A DNA stretch of 64,000 nt from Petaurus breviceps papuanus (taxonomy: Eukaryota > Chordata > Mammalia > Diprotodontia > Petauridae), in contig JAMXIF010001194.1 of assembly GCA_028583685.1 (NCBI GenBank), forward strand, positions 21,988,313 to 22,052,312. Direction: 5' to 3'. The translations under genes were made by a program, and so were the position numbers. The notes below the pieces were generated by a model. It was not told where the DNA came from, did no database searches, and saw only the letters and a list, made by a program, of their open reading frames with translations. This document shows positions 11,585 to 21,500 of the stretch, one piece after another; within the stretch, counting starts at the first letter, position 1; every line of letters begins with the position of its first letter.

Positions 11585-12480
11585 GATGGTAATAATACCT
11601 AATATGCAGTGTTTAAACATTTGCAAAATACTTAACATTCTACCCTCACAACAACTATATGAGGAACATGCCATTTTTATCCCCGTTTTACAGTTGAAGA
11701 AATTGAGGCAAAGAGAGGTTAAGTAATTTGTCTAGATTCACATAACTAGTAGCTGTCTGAATCAGGATTCGAATCTGCTACACCATCTAGTTGCAGCAGT
11801 AAAAGCAGCAGCAAAGATTCTATGTGACTTGCCTCAGATTCACACTGGCTAGTAAGTGTCTGAGGCTGGATTTGAACTCTTGTTTTCTTCACTGTGGATC
11901 CAGCCCATCTACTTTGCTATCTAGCTGTTTGAACAGCCCCATGAGATAGGTATTGTAAGTATCACCTTTAGACAGATGAAGAAATTGAGGCTCAGAATAA
12001 GGCTCAGAAGAAACATGCCCAAGGTCACACCATTAGTAAATGAGAGAGCTAGAATTCAAACCTTCCCCAAAACTGTAAGATATTTTCTCCTACAAGAGGT
12101 ATAAAATAGCCAAGATTTTGGCTATTTTGGCTATTCCCACACTCACAGTGGGAAAAGGGAACTGTGGTCCTGTAGCCACATCTGAAAATCCACATCAACA
12201 ATCGACAGTGAGACTGACTTTCCAAGGAGATCCTTGGAGTAGCCAGATAATCAATCTAGTAGCTTATACTTCGAGACTTCTGTCCTCACAACATTCCTAT
12301 TAGGGACATAGTGCAGGTGTTCTTACCCTTGTTTTCCAGAAAGGTAAAATGAGGCACAAGTAGTGAAATATTTACCCAAGGTCACATAGCTAGTATGTAA
12401 CTGAGGCAGCCATCATATGAAGGTGCTCAGACTCCAGGCTCACGCTCTTTCCTCTCTGCCAGGCTTTTTCTGTTTGCAAG
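11585..12480 (-). mobile_element. Cluster of four reverse MIR/CORE-SINE fragments
   Basis: Four pieces carry the reverse MIR phrase set (ccgttttacagttgaagaaa; cctcagattcacactggctag; agatgaagaaattgaggctc; cccaaggtcacatagctag) at about 11585-11800, 11820-11930, 11935-12085 and 12300-12480. All are diverged. Confidence 0.65.
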
Positions 12481-12967
12481 GACCTCACACATCTCACCTC
12501 TAGCATACCCTTAGAATTAAGAGCGAGCCTGTGGCATAGACAGTGTGGTTCAATCTGCTCCATCACTAAGTGACTTTGTGAAACTCAACCTCCACACCTT
12601 CATTTTAGTTTAAACACAAATATTTATTAAATCCCTCATATGTGAATGCACTGTTCTCAACACTAGGAAATGCAAAGATTAAACAAGATACTATCCCTAC
12701 CTTGCAGCCTAGTGGGCAGCAAGGGGAGACTGGGATGAAAGGCAAATATACAAAATAACTAATTAATAATAAGCATATGAGAGACATCTATGACAGTAGA
12801 TTCTTCCCAGGGTCATGTGAGAGCAGACATTGTGGTAGGTATGATGGGGAAAGTACTGGATTTGCAGTCTGAGAAATTGAGTTTCATTAATCTCCCTGAT
12901 CCCTGAAGACATTGACAGATAATGAAAAATTTTACTTCAGTACAAGATTCAGTATTGAGGTGTAAGA

Positions 12968-13204
12968 GAAGGAAGGAAGGAAGGAACAAACGAAGGAACA
13001 AAGGAATGAAAGAGTGAAGGAACAAAGGAAGGAGTGAAGGAACAAAGGAACAAAAGGAGAGAGGGAGGGAAGAAAGGAAGGAGGGAAGGAGGGAAGGAGG
13101 GAGGGAAGGAAGGAAGGAAGGAAGGAAGGAAGGAAGGAAGGAAGGANNNNNNNNNNGGAGGGAAGGAAGGAAGGAGGGAAGGAGGGAAGGAAGGAGGGAA
13201 GGAA
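12968..13204. repeat. (GGAA)n/(GGGA)n purine tract with assembly gap
   Basis: Polypurine microsatellite on the + strand. Ten N bases at 13147-13156 sit inside the purest part, so the true array length is unknown. The Lys/Glu/Gly/Arg frame through it is an artefact of the repeat. The repeat abuts the A-rich 3' end of the reverse CORE-SINE that follows, a common place for such expansions to start. Confidence 0.97.
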
Positions 13205-13450
13205 GAACTTATTAAGTGCCTACTATGTGCCAGACACTGGGAAAAGCACTTTACAAATATTAATTTATTTGATCTTCACAAAAACCCTGGGAAGTAAGTA
13301 CTGTTATTATCCCCATTTTACAGTTGAGGAAATTGAGGCAGACAAAGGTTAAATGACTTGCCCAGATTCACACAGCTAGTGTCTGAAGCTGGATTTGAAC
13401 TCAGGTTTTCCTGACTCCAGGCCCAGCACCACTGTACTTGCCTACCTGCC
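13205..13450 (-). mobile_element. CORE-SINE (MIR-like, marsupial type), reverse
   Basis: Almost full-length reverse copy: cttattaagtgcctactatg, gtgccagacactggg, tttgatcttcacaaaaaccc, cccattttacagttgagg, tgacttgcccagattcacac, ggatttgaactcagg, gactccaggcccagc. Confidence 0.85.
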
Positions 13451-13509
13451 TTCATAAAGACTGCCAAAATCAATCTGTGAGGAGGGAAAGTAAGCAGAGG
13501 AATAGGCAT

Positions 13510-13725
13510 CTTCATAGAGTAGAAAGATTGCTGGATCTGGAGTCAGAGGACCTCAGTTCAAATCTCAGCTCTGCTACTCACTACTTATGTGACCTTGGGC
13601 AACTCCCTTAACCTTTCTGGTGATCCTCAGGTTCCCTCATCTGTAAAACGAGGGAGTTAGGATACATGACTTCTAAAATGCCTTCCACTTCTAAATCAAT
13701 GATACTGTGGAAGGGGCATGTCTTG
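13510..13725 (+). mobile_element. MIR-type SINE
   Basis: Motifs in order: tggatctggagtcagagg, cagttcaaatctcagctctg, ttatgtgaccttgggc, cctcatctgtaaaacgagg. The segment just after it (13733-13800: caagtttggtcatataac ...) is related to the MITE at 18.4-18.8 kb. Confidence 0.75.
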
Positions 13726-14019
13726 CTACTGTTTCTCTCCTTTTCAAGTTTGGTCATATAACATAAAAATTAAGTGGATAAATAGAAATACACACAAATT
13801 AGTGAATGGTGGTTTGAGAAGAAAGGCTTGAGTAGTTGGGGTGGGGGGAAACAGGAGAATAGGAAAGGCTTTATGCAGAAAAATGGTACTTGGGCAGCAT
13901 CTTGAAGGAAGAGAGAAGTCCTGTGAGAGAGTATCTCTCACCATGGGAGACAATAAGTAGAAAAGGCCTTCTAAGACCTCAGAACCTACCACAGAAAAGA
14001 CTCTGAGGCATCCAGAACT

Positions 14020-14200
14020 ACAACATTACAGGGTTAAAGGACCTCAGAGATCATCTCCATTTCTCATTCTCCATCTCCACCAATCAGCTGGAATCCCCTT
14101 TACAGCTAGTACTGCTGAGTGGCCCTCTGGCCTCTGCTTGAAGACCTCCAATGTTCTGTTCCTTTGTGGATAGCTCTAACTAGGCCTATTCTATAAGAAC
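14020..14200 (-). mobile_element. L3/CR1-like 3' fragment, reverse
   Basis: aaaggacctcagagatcatc, ctgcttgaagacctccaatg and ggatagctctaac are reverse L3/CR1 phrases. From 14200 to 15731 I see no gene or nameable repeat; the frame at 15033-15365 has no recognisable domain. Confidence 0.5.
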
Positions 14201-15731
14201 ATCTCAAAGCAGGAAACAAACTGGGGAGGCCTCCAGAAGACCCCCACCACCAGCAGCCTTTTCTGGGAGCAACAAAGGTAGCCAATACAAGCTAGGTAAG
14301 ACTTTGAATCCACGGGTATCTCAACCATCTTACTATATATATATAGATGGATCAGAAAACTTGGCCATGGAGAGGCAGAAGAAGCAGGGAGTACAATTTA
14401 CTTTAATCTAAGGAGACAGGGGAAATAAAAGGAATTTAAGTCTACAACTCCAGAGATTGCGCTCACTCTTCTAAGGAAGCTGCAAGTTGCTTGCCCTGTC
14501 TTAACTCAAGCTGTCAGTAGAATGAATAAAAAGGATACTTACATTTTGTGGCTTAGGCAGGCTTCAAATCTAGACCCACAGTTTAAGAAGTGCTGAAGGG
14601 GTTGAGAGTGGAAAAATTTTAAGAAGCCCTGGCTTAAATGGGAATAGTAGCAGACAGAACAAAGCCAGGACAGAGCCAGATAAAACCTTTTCCTTCAGCA
14701 CAAACCAATGCATCCACACCCCTTAGTGAATGATTTTGGTTCCATAGCCCTGGAGGTAAGGGTAGGTGAGGAACAGGATTGAGTCCTTAGATAAAAAAAT
14801 TGACTAGAGGGATAATTGAGACATATTTTTAGACATGGGCAAGGTAGGAATTTGTTTTGTTTTTCAATATGTATTTGTTATGAGGGTTTTTTTTTCTTTT
14901 CTTTTTTTTCAATAGAAGTAAGTAGGAGGGAAAGAAAATAATTTTTATTAACTGAAAAAATTAAATTAAAAAAAATAATGGCAAAGAAAATGCAATGTCA
15001 GTCATGCCAGTGTTATTTATAGCTCTTGCCCCTTGGTCAATATCCAATTGGCCTTCCTTTCTGCCATGGAAGTGCTCTCCTTAGCACAGCCTGGGGGCAT
15101 ATTCGTCTGCTCCCCCACAGGCCTTCTTAACAACCTGGAGTTCCAGATGGATTTCCAAGTGAATAGCAACAGGGAAGTCCATGTCTGTCTATCATCCCCC
15201 CTACCCATCTGTCTCCTTGACAACCAAGATCAGGTGCAGTGGGAGGTCCCTGATAAACCAAGAAGCATGAGTTACCTGCAGAAGGCAATTTTTTCCTGCA
15301 CCTCCTGCATCCCCAAGGTCAAGGTTCTGTTCTCACTAGCAAGGAAATGCACAGGTGACAAGTGATGGATAAATCCAGACTTTTCCAAAGATTATGTAGA
15401 TTTCTCAGTGAGCACTTCCATGTGCCAAGCAGGAGTAGAGAGAAAAAGAATTAGTACATTTTAATTTAGGTTCTATTGACCTTTCTGCTGTCACCTCTTC
15501 TCACATTAGTCCCCCATTGGGCATGGTATAGAGGTGACCACTGACCCATAAGAGTCAGGCCAGCCAAACACAAGCTTTGGTGCCTAATTTTAAGGAGGAA
15601 AGGCTTTGCATACAGCCTTTGCAATGCCTTGTGTCTGTCATCTGAGGACCAGCCCAGCTCCATGCAATAGGCTGCATACCCAAGAAATCACAGACTTTGA
15701 AGTGTGAAAGTACTGCCAACTGTTATCACTT

Positions 15732-16033
15732 AGCATGGTGTGATGGCAGCCTGTAGTCTCAGCTTCTGGGGAGGCTAAGGCTGAGGCTGGTGGAATTCCT
15801 AAGCTTGGGAGCTCTGAGCTACAGTGGACTAAGGCAATCCACTGTCCACACTGAGTCTGGCACCAGTATGGTGAGTTCTTGGGAAGAGGGGGCCGCCAGG
15901 ATGCCTCAGGAGGGACCAACTAACCCAAGTCAGATGCAAAGTGGGTCAAAGCAGCTCTGTCAGTGGTGAGACTGGGCTGGCCTATAGCCCCTGCTTCCAG
16001 CCTGGGTTAGATGGTGAGACTATCACCACCCCC
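15732..16033 (+). pseudogene. 7SL (SRP) RNA retropseudogene, full length
   Basis: About 300 bases co-linear with the whole 7SL RNA, the RNA scaffold of the signal recognition particle. In order: the Alu-domain 5' part (cctgtagtctcagctt, ggggaggctaaggctgagg, gggagctctgagctacagtg), the S domain (actgagtctggcaccagtatgg, gggggccgccagg, atgcctcaggaggg) and the closing Alu-domain 3' part (cctgcttccagcctggg, gatggtgagac). An A-rich tail (ctttaaaaaacaacaaaaac) follows, and a diverged candidate target duplication flanks it (tgttatcact at 15721, tgtaatcacc at 16055). Many substitutions across it argue against a functional gene. Retaining the S domain separates it from Alu/B1-type SINEs, which lack it. 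Confidence 0.9.
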
Positions 16034-16239
16034 TTTAAAAAACAACAAAAACAATGTAATCACCTGTTTGAATCAAATTCTTCTGACTTCATTAAGAGAT
16101 ATTCATGTCAGTCATCAAATGATAATATTTTTAATTTCTACAGATATATTTGCCATTTCCATATCTTGTGTTATGATAGTGGGATCTAGACTCATTGTTT
16201 TCCTCTGCTGAAATTTTCATTAAAACAAGGAGTCTATTT

Positions 16240-16410
16240 TCAGGTGTTATGTGTATGTATATGTAGGTGTACATGCATGTGTATGCATTCATGTATGTGC
16301 ATTACTGCAGTGTACATGTATATGTATGTGTCCATGTGTGTGCTGTGTGTATGTATATGTATGTTGTGTATATGCACTGTGTGTATGTGTGTATGTATGC
16401 ATGTGTGTAG
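16240..16410. repeat. (TG)n/(TATG)n simple repeat
   Basis: Imperfect tg/tatg repeat over about 170 bases. It yields a Cys/Met/Val-rich chance frame. Confidence 0.9.
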
Positions 16411-16882
16411 AATACTTCACAATATAAGCATAAATAGGATCCTCATAAGATAAATTCATTAATTATTCTTCAAGCACCACCCCACTAATCCCTGTTCCTC
16501 CTCAATAACACATCCCAGGCTATTCTACCCAGTTAGTTTTAGATTGAGACACAACTTTTTCTTTCTCTTTCCCTCATGGTTGGGTCTGTATCAAGCCAAT
16601 GTTTCTAAACAGTTTTCTTGTCACTTGATTAGCCTTTGAATTGGACTTTTGTTTAGTCATTTATTTTAAAGTTCTGACTACAACTATCCAATTATATTAA
16701 ACTTGGGTAGATTTACCAAGCAAATTCAGGATTTATTGCCTTGTTTAAAAAGGGAAACAGGGTCCTTGTCCTCCTCCAGCTCCAATGACTCATCTTGGCC
16801 TGGAGCCAGACCTGGGTTCTGGAAGCCCAAGTCAGTACAGAACCTCTGTCACATCCTACTGAGCTGGTGAGTCTGGTTCCAT

Positions 16883-17439
16883 TAATAACCTATTATATAA
16901 AGAGAAGTTTTGCTCTGTCTTAGGGTCCTTCCCTAGGAAGCTATAATCAACTGACATGTAAGGAGAAGCTTTGCCTTATTTATAGGGTCCCTTACTAGGA
17001 GGCTGTCATAACCTGAAGTATAAGAAGCTTTACTCTATCTCTAGGGTCCCTCACTAGTAGGTGATAATAACCTGTTGTATGAAGAAAAGTTTTGCTCTTT
17101 CTGAAGGGTTCCTCACTGTAGTTATTATTCAGTCATTTTCAGTCATATCTGATTCTTCATGACCTGATTTGAGGTTTTCTTAGTAAAAATACTTGAGTGG
17201 TTTGCCATTTCTTTCTCTAGCTCATTTTACAGATGAGGAAACTGAGGCAAATATGGTAAATGACTTGCCAGAGTCACACAATCAGTAAGGGTCTGAGGCC
17301 AGATTTGAACTCAAGAAGATGAGTCTTCCTGACTCCAGGCCCAGCACTTGATTCGCTAGCTGCCACCCCTCACTAGTAGGCCATAATAATCTGTAATACA
17401 AGAAGAAACTTTGCTGTTTGTACAGTCTTTTGCTAGGAG
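16883..17439 (+). repeat. ~60-bp minisatellite split by a SINE
   Basis: Units begin with agggtccctcactag and continue as ggctataataacctg, atgtataaggagaagc, tttgctctatct. Unit starts are 16922, 16984, 17043 and 17105 (62, 59 and 62 bases apart), with a partial unit before 16922. The array resumes after the SINE at about 17367. About five units are present, each diverged from the others. Confidence 0.8.
17113..17366 (-). mobile_element. tRNA-like SINE with RTE-type tail, inside minisatellite
   Basis: Reverse copy: attattcagtcattttcag, gaggttttcttagtaaaaat, ggtttgccatttctttctc ... tttgaactcaagaagatgag. Minisatellite sequence cctcact(a)gtag is present on both sides, as expected for a target duplication inside a repeat unit. 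Confidence 0.85.
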
Positions 17440-17589
17440 ACCAGCCACCAAAGGATGAATTGTTTGGGCCAAAGTCCATTTACTAAGAAAAGAGGAGGTT
17501 GTGATCTTCATTGGTGGAAAGAGTATTCAACATGATCAAATCAAAAACTCTACCATGTGGCTGAAACTACTCTGTCCAAGGTTTATCAG

Positions 17590-17880
17590 AGATCTCTTAA
17601 CTGCTGGATTGATGGGCTTTTATCTCATTTGACTTCTCTGTGACTTTTGGAATTTCTACCTATTCTTCCTGGATCCTCTTTTCTTCCTTAAATTCCATCA
17701 TATCACCCTCTTTCCTGGTTTTCCTCCTACATGTCTGACCACTCCTCAGAATCCTTTGCAGGATCAACATCCAACTCTCATCTACCAACTATGTGTGTTC
17801 CTGCAGATCTCTCCCTACACTTTCTCTTTTGATGATTTCATCACCTCCCCCAGGGATTTAATCATCATCTCTATGTTAAG
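17590..17880 (+). mobile_element. L2 LINE 3' fragment (first part)
   Basis: L2-type sequence: tctacctattcttcctgg, cctacatgtctgaccactcc, tctccctacactttctc, gatttaatcatcatctctatg. It is continued at 18836 after later insertions. Non-coding relic. Confidence 0.7.
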
Positions 17881-17893
17881 AGTAGAGGATTCT

Positions 17894-18205
17894 TGTGGGG
17901 TGGCCAGGTAGCACAGCAAGTAAGAGCACCGGCTCCAGTGTCAGGATGACCTGGGGATTGAATCCGGGCTCAGACACTTAGCACCCACCCAGAAACACCT
18001 GGCCATGTAATCTTGAACAAGTTACTTAACCAATTGCTTAGGGGTGGCCAGGTGGCTCAGCAAGTAAGAGCACAGTTTCCAGTGTTGGGATGACCTAGGG
18101 ATCAAATCCGGGCTCAGACACTCAGCACCACACCCAGAAATAACTGGCCGTGTAACCTTGAGCAAGTTACTTCACCCTGACTGCTTTAAAAAAAAAAGGA
18201 AAAAC
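17894..18205 (+). mobile_element. Head-to-tail dimer of B-type SINEs
   Basis: Two B-type SINEs abut directly: 17894-18036 ends ttaaccaattgctta with no poly(A), and the second begins at once ggggtggccaggtggctcagc and ends in poly(A). A single pair of 13-bp flanks with one mismatch (agtagaggattct at 17881-17893, agtagaggactct at 18206-18218) encloses both, so they probably inserted as one unit into the L2. Confidence 0.85.
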
Positions 18206-18227
18206 AGTAGAGGACTCTCAAGTCTAT

Positions 18228-18385
18228 ATTTGTGTATGTATACATTTATATATGTAGGTATATGCATGTGTATCTGTGTGTATATGTACACACACAAACA
18301 TATATTTATACTGTTTGACCAAACTTGAAAGAAGAGACATATGTATATACCTATGTACATACATATATGTACATTTATATACATA
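18228..18385. repeat. (TATG)n/(TACA)n simple repeat
   Basis: Imperfect alternating repeat (gtgtatgtatacatttatat ... acatatatgtacatttatat). It contains an inverted piece at 18307-18330 (gtttgaccaaacttgaaag) of the MITE arm that follows. Confidence 0.8.
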
Positions 18386-18429
18386 TGCATTATGTCCCAA
18401 AAGTTTTAGTGCCATCTCTCCTTTCAAGT

Positions 18430-18804
18430 TTGGTCAAATAGCATAAATATAAAGTGAACAAATAGAAATATATGCAAAGTATGTATTTTAAGCTTAGTAA
18501 AGTTTAAAACCACATGAAGACTTTAAAGATATCTTAAAAGTCTTCATATGGTTTTATACTTCATATTTATAAGTATGTACAGGGTATCTTAAAAGTCTTC
18601 ATATGGTTTTATACTTCATATTTATAAGTATGTACAGGGTATCTTAAAAGTCTTCATATGGTTTTATACTTCATACTTATAAGTATGTACATATGTACAG
18701 AGTACCTTAAAAGTCTTCATATGGTTTTAAACTTTACTAAGCTTAAAATAAGTACTTTGCATATATTTCTATTTGTTCACTTTATATTTATGCTATTTGA
18801 CCAA
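18430..18804. mobile_element. Palindromic MITE with tandem repeats in the loop
   Basis: The left arm (about 18430-18526, from ttggtcaaatagcataaat) and right arm (about 18709-18804, ending tatgctatttgaccaa) are inverted repeats of about 96 bases with only a few differences. The spacer holds three tandem 55-base units starting at 18529, 18584 and 18639 (core gtatcttaaaagtcttcat), and the right arm starts as a fourth. The repeated core tacagggtatcttaaaag resembles a mariner-type terminal sequence. The family is not identified. Confidence 0.75.
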
Positions 18805-18835
18805 TATAAATATATATATATATATATATATTCCT

Positions 18836-19480
18836 AATCTGTCTTTTAGACTGCATTCCAATATTGCTAATTGCCTATGGGGTATCTCAGACACATCTTA
18901 AACTCAATTTGTCTAGAACTGAACTCCTCTTCCCCCCACCAAACCAAACCCTTTTCCAAACTCCTATTTCTGTTGAAGCCATTCTTCCAATGATCCCGGT
19001 TGGCAACCTCAGAATCACTGTTTATTCTTCCCTCTTCCTCAGCAGTTTCCAAGTCTCAGTGAATCGGCTTCCACAGCACGTCTCATTTCTATCTCCCCTT
19101 CTTGTCCACTCACTCAGCCCCTGCCTTAGCTTAAGCTTTCATCACCTCTTTTTTGCATTATTGTAGTTGCCTCCAAATTGGTCTCCCTGTTTCTGGTCTC
19201 TCCCCTTTCTATGCATTTCTCAGACAGCTATTAAATAGACTCCCTAAGACTAATCATGTCTTCTGGAAAATCTCCAGTGGTTTCTATTATCTCTAAGATA
19301 AAATGTAAGCTCCCTCACCTGATATTTAATGCCCTCCACATTTGAGTTCTTGCCTACCTTTTCAAATGCATTTCATATAACTCTCCTGTGTTCAATCTGT
19401 ATTCCAGTCAAACTACACTACCAACTCCACCTTGAACTCAATATTCTATGACTTGTATCTCTATATGGGAGTAGACATAT
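18836..19480 (+). mobile_element. L2 LINE 3' fragment (second part)
   Basis: It continues the 17590-17880 piece with L2 phrases: cttaaactcaatttgtctag, gaactgaactcctcttcccc, ttattcttccctcttcctc, ctcagacagctattaaatag, tctaagataaaatgtaagctcc, ttgagttcttgcctacc. The gap is explained by the SINE dimer and MITE. 19481-20049 holds nothing I can name. Confidence 0.8.
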
Positions 19481-20049
19481 TGCCAGATTCATTCCATGTT
19501 ATTCTAGTCCTTTACCACATCATGGTTCATGAGATAGTGGATTGCCAACAACACCAGTGTTCCTCTGCTTTGGGACTAATGATGAGATTCCTTCTAGGGC
19601 CCAGCTATACATTGTATATGCTTTAGACACTCAACATAATTTGGAAAACAGTATTTAGGAGTCTGATCTCCAGAAAAGCCAGCCTTGTTTCTCCAAGAGC
19701 ATCACCACAGGTCATTGAGGTTATGTGAATACATAGACTGTCTCCCAAGTCCATAATACACTCCCTCCTTGCCCACACCTAGTGGTGTGCTAGAACCAGC
19801 TCTAACAAGTCAGGGCTGATTATTCAATTTTCACTGTGAATATTTACACCTCAGAAATTTACAAAGGTTACAATCAGGGCTTTATTGACTGTCTAGACTT
19901 CAAGAAGTAATGGAGAAAAAGTAAATGGAAAAAAGTAATGGAGAAAATATAGATTAAACTTAAAAGTATGTTGTGAGTACGTTTTTTTCTGAGAGCCCAT
20001 TGTTAAACATTCACCATTGTACCCCTATCCCTACTTCTCAGAATCTCTT

Positions 20050-20266
20050 TCTTTTGCTGTTTGTCCTTCATTTTTGAAGAGGACCATAACATCAAGAAGG
20101 TGATGCAATGACTTTCAAGTGAATTGGATATAAGTGAGGGAGGGCTGAGCTCACCCGTCTCATTTTCTCCTTTAGAGCCATCTGGGTCCAATGGCAAGAT
20201 ATAGAACAGGATGACTAAAGATGCCTGCCCACCCACCCCCTGCAGTGGGAGACCATGGCCTTTTTA
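20050..20266 (-). mobile_element. Dispersed repeat with CAA-rich tail, reverse; HAL1 target
   Basis: Reverse copy of the family at 9880-10312: gctgtttgtccttc, gaagaggaccataacatc, gagccatctgggtccaatgg. The HAL1 element landed in it and duplicated gaccatggccttttta. The remainder resumes at 23282. Confidence 0.7.
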
Positions 20267-21296
20267 TTTTTTCTTTTTTTTTAAATGCTTTATTAACTTC
20301 TGATTTACATCGTTCGTTTCCGCCAGATTTTGAGTTACAAATTTTCTCCCCGTTTTTCCCCCACCCATCCCCCCAAAACAGCAGTCCCACAGGATATCCC
20401 CACCTCTGATCTGCTCTCTCCCATATTTTCTCCCATACCCGTTTCAACTTTTCCAGTGGATCTCTATGCCTCAGTGCCTGTATATCTTTTTTTTTCTTAA
20501 TAACATGTAAAATGGTATTAATAATAGTATATATATACAGACACACATATATATATACATATATTTGATTTTAAAACTTTCAATTCCAGATTCATTCCCT
20601 TCCCCCCCTGCCACCCACCCCCACTGGGGAGACAAGCAGTTCAGTATAGGTTGTACATGTGCGGCTAATGCAAAACAATAACATAGTAGATGTATTATAA
20701 AAGACTGACTATATTTCCCTCCCTCCTATCCCACATCCCACTTGTTCTATTCTCTACTTTGATCCTGTCCCTTTTCAAAAGTGCGTGCTTCTAACATCCT
20801 TCCCCCCCAGCCTGCCCTCCCTTCCATCATTCCCCCTCACATCCCCTTCCCCCCCTATTCTCCTGGAGGGTGAGATCCCCTATTTAGTGTGTATTTCCCT
20901 CCCTCCTCAAGCCAGATTCAATAGGAATAAGGTTGACCCATTCCCTTTTGCCTTCCTATTCTTCCCCTCCATTGTAACCATTTTCCCTTGCCTCTTCTGT
21001 ATGAGATAGTTGCCCCACTCTGTCTCTCCCCATCTCCTCTCATTATATTCCTCTCACCTCTTAATTTCACCTTTTAAGTATCATCCTTTCCTGTTAAATT
21101 GGTCCCGTGCCCTCTATCTATGTATACCTGTAAACATATATACACACATTCACATATGTATTCATATGCACGCATACGCTCATATAAAGACATATATATA
21201 TAATATATATATTTCTAATCCCTTCAACTACTGAGAAAAGTTTCATAAGTTACAATTATTGTTTTTCCATGTAGGAATGTTAATAGTTCAACTTTG

Positions 21297-21448
21297 GCCA
21301 GGTGGCTCAGCAAGCAAGAGCACCGGCCCCAGTGCCGGGACGACCCAGATCAAATCCGGGCCCAGACACTCAGCACCACACCCAGAAACAACAACCGGCC
21401 GTGCAACCCCGAGCAAGCCACTCAACCCCGATTGCTTCAAAAAAAAAA
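21297..21448 (+). mobile_element. B-type SINE rich in T-to-C changes
   Basis: A B-type SINE (ggccaggtggctcagc ... ccccgattgcttc, poly(A)) in the 3' region of the HAL1, in the opposite orientation, with a perfect 15-bp duplication aatagttcaactttg (21282-21296 and 21449-21463). Compared with the B-type copies at 10108, 17894 and 18037 it reads C at about 15 sites where they read T, for example gtaag to gcaag, gtaacctt to gcaacccc and gttactta to gccactca. It has no TpA dinucleotide at all. The HAL1 sequence on either side is not altered in this way. Confidence 0.9.
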
Positions 21449-21500
21449 AATAGTTCAACTTTGATAAGTTCCTTATGATTTCTTTTCCCTGTTTACCTTC

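Noticed and set aside
18529-18701. Regular 55-base repeats considered as a CRISPR-like array
   Set aside because: Units are directly adjacent without variable spacers, in a eukaryotic intron, and belong to a MITE.
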